Positions 9,311 through 18,010 of a DNA stretch of 50,973 bases are shown here, piece by piece (position 1 is the stretch's first letter; every line of letters starts with the position of its first letter). The stretch lies in the NCBI GenBank assembly GCA_903642265.1, contig CAHJWN010000022.1:1-50973 (forward strand). The letters run 5' to 3'. This DNA comes from Acidobacteriaceae bacterium (lineage in GTDB: Bacteria > Acidobacteriota > Terriglobia > Terriglobales > Acidobacteriaceae). Below the pieces are notes generated by a model that saw nothing but the letters and a program-made list of their open reading frames with translations, did no database searches and was not told where the DNA came from. The position numbers and the translations under genes are program-made.

Positions 9311-10560
9311 ATGATCACCGCTTTCGTCAGGCGACAGAGTAAAGTCTTTGAGCAGATGGAACAGCTCACCTTTTCGAGCCTTGTAGGTGCCCTTTCCTAT
9401 GCTCTCGACATGACTGAGGGGGCGCAGCCGGGCTATGCCCTTAGAGCCTGTTTACTGGGTATGCGCATTGGGGATAACTCGGCCTCGATCGACAGCAACT
9501 TAGTGATCTCTACTTTGTCTTGTTGCTCAAGGATGCTGGTTGCAGTTCCAACGCCACACGTCTGCATCAGATCGTCGGCGGCGACGAGATCCGCGCAATG
9601 GCATTCTCCAAAATCAACGACTGGACTCGGCTTGACCTTCGACAGATCAAGTTCCCCTTCACGCAGGTCCATCCAGACGAGCCGTTGCCCGCGAGATCAA
9701 AGCGATGCGCTCCATGTTCAAGAACAGCAGTGAGAACGCCGAGGCTCTGATCCGTCTTCGCTGTCACCAAGGCGCTATTGTGGTCAAAGAACTGGGCCTG
9801 AGGGCGGGCACCGCGAAGGCGATCTATAGTCTCGACGAGCATTGGAACGGAGCAGGTTATCCGGACAAACTGGCCGGTGAGGCCATTCCTTTGCTCTCCA
9901 GAATCACAAGCCTCGCGCAAACGCTGGGTGTCTTCCATCATGAGTACGGCTTGGTAGCAGCGCACGAGTGCATGCGGCGCAGAAATGGCCGCTGGTTCGA
10001 TCCGGAGGTCGTTAAGGCGGCAACTCTCTCATAGCCCGCGGGAACTTTGGTCGGACCTTAAGAGCCCTCATCTAAAAAGGATGGTCGCCGCCCTTGAGCC
10101 TTCAGAGCAGGTCGTTCGCGCGGACGACGAGACCATCGATCGCATCTGCTCAACCTTTGCTGGTGCGATCGATGCCAAATCGAAGAGCACGTACCGGCAA
10201 TCAACCGAGGTCGCTCGCATCGCCGTAGAGGACGTTGCCTGAACGTGAGCAGAGAGGAGTGCCTGATTCTGCACCGTGCCGGTTTGCTCCATGACATCGG
10301 AAAAACTAAGCGTCCCGAACTCGATTCTCGACAAGCCCGGAAGTCTGGACATTACCGAGTGGGCTACATCGCGGCCCATCCGCGCTTCACTCATAAATCC
10401 TGAGCCGCATTCCCAGCTTCGAGCGTACCGCCTCCGTGGCTGCTTCCCACCATGAAAAGCTGGACGGCTCCGGATACCACCTAAGCCTGCGTCGTGACGT
10501 TCCGCATGCTTCGGAGGCCGAATGTGTCGCAGCGCTGGAGACATGGTTTTCACCGGCAAA
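9311..10560 (+). pseudogene. HD-GYP-type phosphohydrolase pseudogene (cyclic di-GMP phosphodiesterase-like)
   Basis: Pieces in different frames together read as one HD-domain protein. The order is 'FEQMEQLTFSSLVGALSYAL' (9311-9485), 'SDLYFVLLLKDAGCSSNA' after a frameshift near 9490, 'SLDEHWNGAGYPDKLAGE' (about 9700-10033), then 'SKSTYRQSTEVARIAVEDVA', 'RAGLLHDIGK' (HD motif) and 'ASHHEKLDGSGYHLSLRRD' near 10440-10490. The last two match the HD and HHExxDGxGYP motifs of HD-GYP proteins, and the earlier 'EHWNGAGYPD' suggests two related halves. At least four frame changes are needed, so it is certainly non-functional. The intact diguanylate cyclase nearby suggests a former cyclic di-GMP cluster. 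Confidence 0.75.
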
Positions 10561-10817
10561 GGGTATAGCGCCCCCGAGCCCTTCAGCTGTCCCCTTCACA
10601 AGATTTGCCTCACTAAGGCTGGTGTTCACGGAGGTTCCGTTTACAGTTTCAATGTGACATCCGGTTTGTGACTCGGTACGTATGCTTAGTACAGCATGCA
10701 AGTTGGGCCGGAGCCAAACATCTATAGCGCCCATGAGGTCCGTAGACTCACCTCCAAGGCAGAAATCCTTGCGCTTTCGCCTGCTCTCGAGCTGCTCGCT
10801 GCGGGCAGCCAGGAGCG

Positions 10818-11840
10818 ATGCACTGGCTAGGCTACTTCGTTGCCGAGAGCGAGAGGGCAAAGAAGCAGGTTCACCTTATCCTGCTGCTGTCAGGCGACGA
10901 AACGGAGCTTGATGTGGGCAGGATCTGCGCTGCAGGCTTCTTCACGGAATATTCGATCCTCGGGCAACCGACCCGCATCTTCAGTACCGACGATGCGGTC
11001 GGGTTCCGTACCGTGATCGCGCCGGCCTCATCGCGAGGACTGGCTACAGCCATGATGGTGAAAATGCTTTGGCACGGAGGAGCCCGAGCTGTCTTAGCGA
11101 CCGTGGATAGCAGCCTAGAGGGACAGGCTCGCATGCTGTTGTCCACCTGTTCTGGGGGACTGTGGGGAGAGCGGGAAAGGCTTGTAGAACGTTTTCTCGA
11201 TCTTTGCTCTAGCTACGAAGCGACACTCGCCACATTGGGGAAGTCCACGCGTTTCAATCTGCGCTATTACAGGAAAAGGCTGCAACGCTCCCTTGACCTC
11301 GTGTACGAGGAGAACGCGGGCGGACTTCTGAGCCAAACGCAACTCGACGATCTGAACAAGCGCTCACTCAATCCGGTTTCCTCGGAGGCCTTTCGACTCC
11401 GGTGCCGATCTGGGCGAGAGTTTGCTGGCAGCTTTCTGGTCGGCCTAAGGACCTCTACAGGAGAATGGCTGAGCCTGGTCGGAGGATGGCGGCAAGGAAC
11501 TCAGACAGTGCTGTATTGGCAGCTCAATGTACGAGGGAGGGAAAAGGATTCCATTGGGACGGTGATGCGCTCCTACTTCCTTGAGCATGAGGTCGCCCGC
11601 GGAGCCACGTCCCTCCTCATTTACGGAGGCACCCCGCACAGCATGCGGCACGCGTTCCGCACCGACCGAATCCTGGACATTGTCTTGCGACGGCAGTCCA
11701 GCAAGACCATCGGCGCCTTGCTGTGGTGCTCTACCGCCTCAAACAAACGCTTGGCGGTCAAATCTCACATCGCGGAGGTGCTCTCAAGTGCGCCAACCAC
11801 TTGGCATCCTCGAAATGAAATTACGAGAGAACAGCTTTGA
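10818..11840 (+). CDS. GNAT-like (BioF2-type) acyltransferase, probably lacking its N-terminus through a frameshift
   Basis: 340 codons from ATG 10818. The region around residues 140-300 ('RFNLRYYRKRLQRS', 'SLVGGWRQGTQTVLYWQLN', 'YGGTPHSMRHAF') resembles GNAT or FemAB-like acyl-CoA N-acyltransferases that act on cell-surface or polysaccharide substrates. Just upstream, another frame starting at ATG 10696 reads 'MQVGPEPNIYSAHEVRRLTS' and continues to 'LLAAGSQERCTG' before a stop, which looks like the missing N-terminus of the same protein. A single frameshift near 10815 would join them into about 374 residues. I could not find a good Shine-Dalgarno for 10818. The gene is therefore probably decaying, like its upstream neighbours. 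The substrate is unknown. Confidence 0.55.
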   Translation: MHWLGYFVAESERAKKQVHLILLLSGDETELDVGRICAAGFFTEYSILGQPTRIFSTDDAVGFRTVIAPASSRGLATAMMVKMLWHGGARAVLATVDSSLEGQARMLLSTCSGGLWGERERLVERFLDLCSSYEATLATLGKSTRFNLRYYRKRLQRSLDLVYEENAGGLLSQTQLDDLNKRSLNPVSSEAFRLRCRSGREFAGSFLVGLRTSTGEWLSLVGGWRQGTQTVLYWQLNVRGREKDSIGTVMRSYFLEHEVARGATSLLIYGGTPHSMRHAFRTDRILDIVLRRQSSKTIGALLWCSTASNKRLAVKSHIAEVLSSAPTTWHPRNEITREQL

Positions 11841-12183
11841 TCTGATCAGCGGTGAGTACCAGCTACTCATTGGTCTCAGTTGTTGCTTCACCAGCTCAAA
11901 CTTCTCCAGCATTCTCGGGTAAAGCTGCAGCGTCGTCATGGAGTGGGAGTTCAAGCCTGCAGGGCATGGTGGTCATTATGCATTCTTCACAGATTCGTGA
12001 ACACTGCTCTGAGCCTGTCATCTCGTCGCTATCAAGTCTTGTGAACAGGGAAGAAGCCTTTTGGTACCCGGCTGTTAACGTGAGCTCTCCCGTTGGTTGC
12101 GCGCTCAAAGGCTTCCCTATTTGAGGGATGGACGACACCAAGCGTTCATCCCAAGCTCAAGCAAGAACGCCTGAGCAACTGCA
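11841..12183. other. Intergenic region before the diguanylate cyclase gene
   Basis: About 340 bp with only short unsupported frames. It must contain the promoter of the downstream gene, but no strong promoter or terminator is apparent. Confidence 0.4.
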
Positions 12184-13419
12184 ATGACTATCAAGGAGCC
12201 ATTCGAAAAGCCAATCGCCGAGCTTACAGGGTTCAGATATCAGCGGTTGGTCTTCCCTTCCTCGCTGGAACAACTGTTCTGGGCTGAGGGAGAGGCTTAC
12301 CGTGCCCAACGCCTGTGGTTTGAAGGGCTACTTGGAATCACTTTATATGTGGCTTTTCTCGGCTTTGAGCATGTTCTTGGTTTTTCGGGGATAGGACTTC
12401 GTCTCGGGATCGTTCTGCCTATAGCTGTCGCTGTGAACATGGCCGTTCTATATCAGTTCTTCCCTGGCTACCAAGAGCTCAGTATCCTGCTGGCCTCCTG
12501 CCTGGCTGGCTCAGTTGAGATTGCGCAGCTTCGCCAAGGCCGATCTGCTGAAAGCCTACTGTCATGGTTGGTGATTGATGCGGTGCTTCTCTTTGTGAAT
12601 GGAGTTATGAGGCTTAAGCGCCGGTATGCAGTCGGAGCACTGCTCTGGGGAGCCATTGCAAGCCTCGCTGTTTTGTCCATCCACAAGGGTGAGGATAGGC
12701 GAGGCGAGTATCTGGCTGTCGGAATCGTGATGGGCTGCGGTGTACTGACGTTGATCGTGAACTACAGTCAAGATCGCGAGGCCCGGATCGCCTATCTGAA
12801 GAAGGCACAAAGCGCAGCGCTCATCAAGACGCTGGCTGACTCGAACGAACAGCTTGCAGCCGCGGCACACACAGACGAACTGACAGGTGTGGCCAACAGG
12901 GCCGCCTTCGCCAGCTACGTCGACACTCTGTGGAGCGATCTGGCGAGTTCCAATGAGGCTTGTAGCGCGGTCATGGTGGATATCGATCACTTCAAACAGA
13001 TCAACGACCGTTACGGCCATCTCTATGGAGATCGTGTCCTCAAACGCGTGGCCACTCTGATGGCAGAAGCCCTTCGCCGGCCTGAAGACTTCATCGCTCG
13101 TTTCGGCGGAGAGGAATTCATCATCCTGCTCCCTTTCACTCCAATGAATCTTGCCTATCTAGTCGCAGAGCGGCTTCGCCAGCTGGTCGAGATTGCCGGG
13201 CTCCCTGCGCTACGCGCCGGAGATCCGGGACTGGAAGGCTTGGGTGCTACCGTCTCGTGTGGAGTCGCTACGGTCTCCCCCCGCATGTACCCCGATCCTT
13301 ACAGTCTTGTCGCTGCGGCGGATGAAGCGCTTTATGAAGCCAAACGCCGAGGCAGAAACCAGGTCTGCGGTATGCCTCATGCAGAGCCGCTTCTGCAAAG
13401 CTCGAAGATCGTGGGCTGA
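12184..13419 (+). CDS. Membrane-anchored diguanylate cyclase (GGDEF)
   Basis: 411 residues. Residues about 45-205 hold six or so hydrophobic segments, forming an N-terminal membrane sensor with no recognised ligand-binding family. A short helical linker leads to a complete GGDEF domain (about 240-400). The metal site is in 'MVDIDHFKQIN' (D266/D268), the active-site loop is GGEEF at 308-312, and RPED at 299-302 sits exactly five residues before it, matching the RxxD inhibitory site for cyclic di-GMP feedback. The protein should therefore make cyclic di-GMP from two GTP and be product-inhibited. It is the only intact signalling gene in this decayed section. The HD-GYP pseudogene upstream may once have been the opposing phosphodiesterase. 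Confidence 0.93.
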   Translation: MTIKEPFEKPIAELTGFRYQRLVFPSSLEQLFWAEGEAYRAQRLWFEGLLGITLYVAFLGFEHVLGFSGIGLRLGIVLPIAVAVNMAVLYQFFPGYQELSILLASCLAGSVEIAQLRQGRSAESLLSWLVIDAVLLFVNGVMRLKRRYAVGALLWGAIASLAVLSIHKGEDRRGEYLAVGIVMGCGVLTLIVNYSQDREARIAYLKKAQSAALIKTLADSNEQLAAAAHTDELTGVANRAAFASYVDTLWSDLASSNEACSAVMVDIDHFKQINDRYGHLYGDRVLKRVATLMAEALRRPEDFIARFGGEEFIILLPFTPMNLAYLVAERLRQLVEIAGLPALRAGDPGLEGLGATVSCGVATVSPRMYPDPYSLVAAADEALYEAKRRGRNQVCGMPHAEPLLQSSKIVG

Positions 13420-13781
13420 AGAAGAGCATCTGTCTTCAGCCTGCGATTGGCTCACCGCGGCCGATAGCAGGTTGTTCGCATCAGGCCGGCGGTGTGCGCT
13501 TATAAATATCTGTATGCAAAATTGTTCTTCACCTGGCACCGGTCAGACGTAAGCAAGCCAACTGTAGAGTGCGGCATCGAGCCTGATGATCCCTACAAAG
13601 AAGACATGCAGGTGCAAATTCACAAGGCTATAGGGGCCGCCCAGGTGCACTTCCTGAAATCGTACGAGGAGGCTCCACTCATGAGAGATCTCTCGGCAGT
13701 CGTCGCAAACTAGCCGATCATTGGCCAAATGGCTCGGTTCTGCTTCCTGCCCAGTAAATCTGTTCGTATACTCCCGAACGT
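13420..13781. other. Intergenic region between diguanylate cyclase and IS110-type pseudogene
   Basis: About 360 bp. A plus-strand frame at 13492-13713 (73 codons, ending '...MRDLSAVVAN') is open but has no recognised domain and no clear ribosome binding site, so I do not call it a gene. No IS left end or terminal repeat is recognisable before the transposase remnant. Confidence 0.35.
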
Positions 13782-14784
13782 AAGACGGAGAAGACGACCT
13801 TCCACCTTGTGGCGTTGGGAGCAGCCGGCAAGGTACTGGTGAAGAAGAAGTTCACGCAGAAGCAGCTGCTGACGTACATCGCCAACCTGCAGACCTCATT
13901 GATCGGTTTAGAAGCTTGCGCCGGAGCTCACTTCCTTGGCCGTGCTCTGCACAAGCAAGGGCACGATGTTCGGCTGATCCCGGGTCAGTTCGTGAAGCCG
14001 TTCGTGAAGTCGAACAAGAACGACTTCGTGGATGCCGAAGCCATCGCCGAGGCTGTCGAACGCAAGAACATGCGCTTTGTTCCGATCAAGACTGATGACC
14101 AGCTGGACCTGCAAGCCATCCATCGCGTTCGGGACAGGCTGGTATCACGACGCACTGCCGTGATCAACCAGATCCGTGCGTTTCTGCTGGAACGCGGCCT
14201 GGTGTTCGCGAAGAGGCCGGCCCAGCTGAAGGCTGTCATGGCAGACGTGTTGGAGAACGCAGAGGCGGATCTCACGCCGATGATGCGCAACCTGATCAAC
14301 ACGCTGTGGGGTGAGTGGAAGACCGTTGAAGCGCAGATTGAGGAGCTTGGGGATGAGTTGGAACGGATCTCCACAGCCGATGCCGGCTGCACCCCGCATT
14401 CGGCAGATTCCAGGCATCGGACCGGTTGTGGCGACCGCCATCGTCGCGGCCATCGGCAACGGTGCTGCCTTCCGCAAGGGACGGGACTTCGCGGCGTGGC
14501 TGGGCATCGTGCCGCGGCAGTACTCCACCGGTGGCAAGGCCCGGCTGTTCAGTATCAGCAAGCGCGGCAACGTGTACCTGCGCAAGATGCTGATTCATGG
14601 CGCCCGAGCCGCCGTGCTTCGCGTGAAGCGGGATAATGCGCCCTTCGGTGCGTGCCTGGATCGACTGGATGCCCGATCTCCCAAAAACCTCGTCGTGGTG
14701 GCCATGGCCAACAAGCTTGCCCGCATCGCCTGGGCGGTTCTGTCGAGCGGCAACGACTATCGATTAGCCGCCGTGGCCGCATAA
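13782..14784 (+). pseudogene. IS110-family transposase, N-terminally truncated and frameshifted
   Basis: The recognisable part starts at about 'TTFHLVALGAAGKVLVKKKF'. It runs through 'GLEACAGAHFLGRAL', 'VKPFVKSNKNDFVDAEAIAE' and 'RDRLVSRRTAVINQIRAFLL' of the RuvC-like DEDD domain. A frameshift at about 14391-14396 follows, and the other frame continues 'IRQIPGIGPVVATAIVAAIG', the helix-hairpin-helix, and 'RGNVYLRKMLIHGARAAVLR' of the Tnp domain to the stop at 14784. The extreme N-terminus containing the first catalytic Asp ('GID' motif) is missing, and the frame is broken, so the transposase is dead. IS110/IS1111 elements use a noncoding guide (bridge) RNA. Any such RNA here would be a relic. 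Confidence 0.85.
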
Positions 14785-15172
14785 CAGGCGCGGAAAAGCT
14801 CGCCTTCGGCTCCGAAGCGCTACGCGCTCCCCCTTTCCCGCACCACGACGACGATTCGTTAAGCTTCCCCACCGAAGTCTGCATAGGGCAACAAGGACGA
14901 AAGAACAGTCACAACGGCGTGTCCGCAGCCTGGTACCGACAATGGTCTTCAACGACCGTGCGACTTATAAGGACCGACACGCGCGCAACTCATCCTGGCC
15001 AGGAGAACTAGTCTCCATTCAAAGGCCGAATACATTTGCGCAGACTTGTCCTCTGACCAAACTTCCCCTTGCAGTCGCACGGCGGACCATACATTCAGGG
15101 TAGCTAGCCAACCACATTCCGATCAAAAGGGCCAGACGAGACTTTCAGTAGAACGTCAACCCTGTTGAGGAT
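14785..15172. other. Noncoding flank downstream of the IS110-type pseudogene, with adjacent hairpins
   Basis: 388 bp with no supported gene. Immediately after the transposase stop are two contiguous small inverted repeats: CTTCGG-CT-CCGAAG (14804-14817) and AGCGC-TAC-GCGCT (14816-14828). In IS1111-group elements the noncoding end next to the transposase gene specifies the bridge RNA, so this is where a relic would be expected. The assignment is tentative. The rest of the stretch up to the AraC gene shows nothing I recognise. Confidence 0.35.
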
Positions 15173-16087
15173 TCACACTGCCCGATCCGCCCGAGGAGAC
15201 GTGCCAAACATGCGCGTGTATTCTCGGCTGAACTGTGACGCGCTCGCGTACCCGACTTTATATGCCGTCTCACCTACAGAAGGATGGTTCGTCATAATTA
15301 GCCTCCTTGCCTCCAAGAGGCGCAGCTGTTTTTGATACTGAACAGGAGAAAGCGAAGTGACCGAGCGGAATTGGCGGTGGAAGGTGGCGACGCTCATACC
15401 GGCAGCCTTTGCACGAGCCTCGATGTGGATCGTGTCCCGAAAATCCGTTCGCAGCTGCCGGATCGCCTGCATGGTTCGTCGATCCTGACCACGAGCCATG
15501 CCGATGTTCATCGCTTGCGGTCCATACACTCCACTCAGGAGCCAGTAGCTCATTTCCCGGAGCATGCTTGGATAGAGGACCGGAATGGCAGCGGGCGTAT
15601 CCAGCAGCCGAACCGAACGCAGGACACAGTCAAGCAATTGTCGATTTAGGGTAATCCCGATGGCGCTGCGAACCGGCTCACTCGCAACCCGATCTGGTTT
15701 GCTACTGAGCGCCCCACCCACCTCTTGAAAGACGGTTCGACTCAGTTCGATGATCAAACCGAGAAAGGGCTCTCTGGGAGTAGCCCTGGAAATCGTGCAA
15801 CTGCAAGGAACCTCGACGGTGATGAGCAGCGCTTCTCCCGCGCTGTAATCGAAGCGCTGTTTCCCGACAACCGCCCACTTCAATCCTTGCACCACAATCC
15901 AAAGCGCCGGCTTCGAAATACGATGAATCGGCTCCATCCTGTGATCCGATCTTAGAACCACAAGTCCTTCCACAGGTGTCTCGTGATAGCCATCAAGGGG
16001 CCGCACCTTCGCTTTATCTGTGAAGGCACGTAGAGCGTCCGTAAGTTCCCGCAGCAATCGCTGTCTTTCCAGTTCGTCATTGGTCAT
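15173..16087 (-). CDS. AraC-family transcriptional regulator with AraC_N cupin-type domain
   Basis: 304 residues from ATG 16087. I chose this start because GGAGG lies 8 nt upstream of it, while the longer frame to 16156 has no such site. The N-terminal half (about 30-190) resembles the AraC_N domain ('HRISKPALWIVVQGLKW', 'GEALLITVEVPCSCTI'), which senses small molecules. The C-terminal about 100 residues contain two helix-turn-helix units, with 'AAGMSVATFHRQFRSVTSLS' and 'ETAYKVGYASASQFSREYTR', and end 'FGTSPRADRAV'. It is divergent from the dehydrogenase-tautomerase genes starting at 16231, and the 143-bp spacer is the likely shared control region. Regulation of those genes is inferred from position. 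Confidence 0.9.
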   Translation of the reverse strand: MTNDELERQRLLRELTDALRAFTDKAKVRPLDGYHETPVEGLVVLRSDHRMEPIHRISKPALWIVVQGLKWAVVGKQRFDYSAGEALLITVEVPCSCTISRATPREPFLGLIIELSRTVFQEVGGALSSKPDRVASEPVRSAIGITLNRQLLDCVLRSVRLLDTPAAIPVLYPSMLREMSYWLLSGVYGPQAMNIGMARGQDRRTMQAIRQLRTDFRDTIHIEARAKAAGMSVATFHRQFRSVTSLSPVQYQKQLRLLEARRLIMTNHPSVGETAYKVGYASASQFSREYTRMFGTSPRADRAV

Positions 16088-16230
16088 GAAGCGATCCTCC
16101 ATGTTGATTGCTTTAGGCAAGTCTTTGCGACGAACTCGCGTGCAGGAACAACGCACACTTCATCCTATGCGTATTGACTGATTCGTGTTTCTTGTCAACG
16201 GGGACGTGAGCACCCCAAGGAGAGATCACT

Positions 16231-17310
16231 TTGAAAACGATGCGTGCTGTGCAGATAGAGAAGGTTCTCAAACCGATGAAAGTCCGGGACATTCCTATCC
16301 CTGAGATCGGGGACAACGACGCGCTCATTCGTTTGACAGCGTCCGGGATCTGCCGAACTGATTGGCATCTTTGGAATGGGGACTGGACTTGGATCGATGT
16401 CAAGTTGGATCTGCCTCTTGTTCTAGGCCATGAAATCTGCGGCGTGGTCGACGAGATTGGCTCCGCCGTGCAAGGGCTGCCTGTCGGCACCCGTGTGTGC
16501 GTACCGTTCAACATGGCTTGCGGCCATTGCCCATACTGCCTTAGGGGCTTGCAGAACGTCTGTGACAATTATGAATGGCCGATGCTCACGCGTGGCTCCG
16601 GCGGCTTTGCCCAGTACGTTCGAGTGCCCAATGCTCGTCTGAACTGCGTCCCACTCCCGAAAGAAGTAAGCGACATCGACGCATCCGCGCTCGGCTGCCG
16701 GTACATGACCGCGTATCGCGCGGTTGCGACCCGCGCAGACGTGCGTGCCGGCGAAACCGTGGTCGTGACGGGGATAGGGGGCGTTGGCCGCTCTTGTGTT
16801 GAGATAGCTGCTGCCCTTGGTGCCCAGGTGATCGCGATCGACACGAAGGTGGAGGTCCTGGAAGCGGCGAAGAAGATCGGTGCATCGGAGGTGCTTTTGT
16901 CGGGCGGGCTTACCCCGAAACAGATTGGCGAGCGGGTTAAGGCTTTGACGGGCGGCGTAGGCGTAGATGTGGGCTTGGATGCGGTTGGCGGACACGATGC
17001 CACCTTGATGACCCTACATTCACTCGCTAAAGGCGGCCGCATGGTTCAAGTGGGTCTCACTACGCAGGACGACAAAGGCGAGATCAAGGTGCCGATCGAT
17101 CTGATGGTTGCTAAGGAGTTGTCGATCATCGGCAGCCTCGGAAACCCCCAAGCAAACTACCCAGATCTCCTTCGGCTGATCTCAAGCGGAAAGGTTGACC
17201 CGAGCCGTCATCTCGAAGCTGAGGTCAGACTTGAGGATGTCCAAGGCGTCTTCGATCGTATGCCGAAGTTTGGAACCAATGGATTTTCCATCATCACAAA
17301 CTTCAACTAG
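16231..17310 (+). CDS. Zinc-dependent alcohol dehydrogenase (MDR family)
   Basis: 359 residues. The TTG start at 16231 is preferred over ATG 16240 because AAGGAG lies 8 nt before it. Catalytic zinc ligands are visible: C41 in 'GICRTDWH', H67/E68 in 'LGHE'. The structural zinc lobe is complete (C97, C100, C103, C111). The Rossmann motif 'TGIGGVGRS' is followed by 'IAIDTK', whose Asp favours NAD(H). It should oxidise an alcohol or reduce an aldehyde; the substrate cannot be read. It is the first gene of an apparent transcription unit with the tautomerase-like gene 52 nt downstream, and is divergent from the AraC regulator. Confidence 0.92.
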   Translation: MKTMRAVQIEKVLKPMKVRDIPIPEIGDNDALIRLTASGICRTDWHLWNGDWTWIDVKLDLPLVLGHEICGVVDEIGSAVQGLPVGTRVCVPFNMACGHCPYCLRGLQNVCDNYEWPMLTRGSGGFAQYVRVPNARLNCVPLPKEVSDIDASALGCRYMTAYRAVATRADVRAGETVVVTGIGGVGRSCVEIAAALGAQVIAIDTKVEVLEAAKKIGASEVLLSGGLTPKQIGERVKALTGGVGVDVGLDAVGGHDATLMTLHSLAKGGRMVQVGLTTQDDKGEIKVPIDLMVAKELSIIGSLGNPQANYPDLLRLISSGKVDPSRHLEAEVRLEDVQGVFDRMPKFGTNGFSIITNFN

Positions 17311-17362
17311 TCGCACTTATAAACACCACGATTTTCACTTCTAAGTCGTTAGGAGACAGGCA

Positions 17363-17872
17363 ATGCCACTCGTCTTTATCAACTCGCCCCAGGGTACCTT
17401 CACACCGGCAGCGCTCGATAAACTCGCCGCGCAGATCAGCGAGGACGGCGGCAATCTTGAAGGCTTGGCTACCGACGACTTCGTTAGAAGCACAATATGG
17501 GTCTATGCCCAGGAGTACGACCCCGCCAAGGTATATCACGGCGGCAAACCCGGCGGCACCAGGGTCATCACTGTTGAACTCACTACGCTCCAGGGCGGCC
17601 TCGCCGCACCGACCAAGGCGCTGCTGATTAAGCGCGTTACCGATGCGGTCGCAAAAGCCGCCGAACTGGAGAGTGTCGTCGATGGGGTCGCTCATGCGAC
17701 CGGACTGGGAGCCGTGGCCGATGCGATTGGAAAAGCGGCTGGGGTGGAGAAGGACATCCTGCCTATCTACGTGCTTCTGCACGAAGCGCCGCCGCAGAAC
17801 TGGGGATTCAACGGCAAGCCACTCTCCTTCGAGCTACTTACCAATCCTCCCTCCGACGCTAAGCCGCTTTGA
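17363..17872 (+). CDS. Tautomerase-like protein with an internal insertion
   Basis: 169 residues, start ATG 17363 with GGAG 7 nt upstream. After Met removal Pro is N-terminal ('MPLVFI'), as in 4-oxalocrotonate tautomerase and MIF-type enzymes where that Pro is the catalytic base. It is a paralogue of the 143-residue protein at 19335-19766, sharing 'GTFTP', 'VYHGGKPGGT', 'LIKRVTDAVAKAA' and 'ILPIYVLLH'. This copy carries about 26 extra residues between 'AKAA' and 'ILPIYV' that themselves look like a diverged repeat of the preceding helix ('VADAIGKAAGVEKD'). A role in processing dehydrogenase substrates or products is inferred from linkage. Confidence 0.75.
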   Translation: MPLVFINSPQGTFTPAALDKLAAQISEDGGNLEGLATDDFVRSTIWVYAQEYDPAKVYHGGKPGGTRVITVELTTLQGGLAAPTKALLIKRVTDAVAKAAELESVVDGVAHATGLGAVADAIGKAAGVEKDILPIYVLLHEAPPQNWGFNGKPLSFELLTNPPSDAKPL

Positions 17873-17956
17873 GCGCGATGCACGTGCGAGCCGAAGTCAT
17901 GATGAAAGGGACCTGTAATCGCGTAAGCCGGAAGCTGGTGACGCTATCTTCTCCGC

Positions 17957-18000
17957 GGAAGCGGCGAGCCCAACTCCGCGAAAGCGGCGAGCCAACTCCA
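17957..18000. repeat. Short tandem duplication in the leader before the second dehydrogenase
   Basis: Two adjacent near-identical units, 'GAAGCGGCGAGCCCAACTCC' and 'GAAAGCGGCGAGCCAACTCC', lie directly before the 'AGGAG' ribosome binding site of the gene at 18011. They look like a local slippage duplication. Any role in expression is unknown. Confidence 0.6.
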
Positions 18001-18010
18001 GGAGTCCAAC

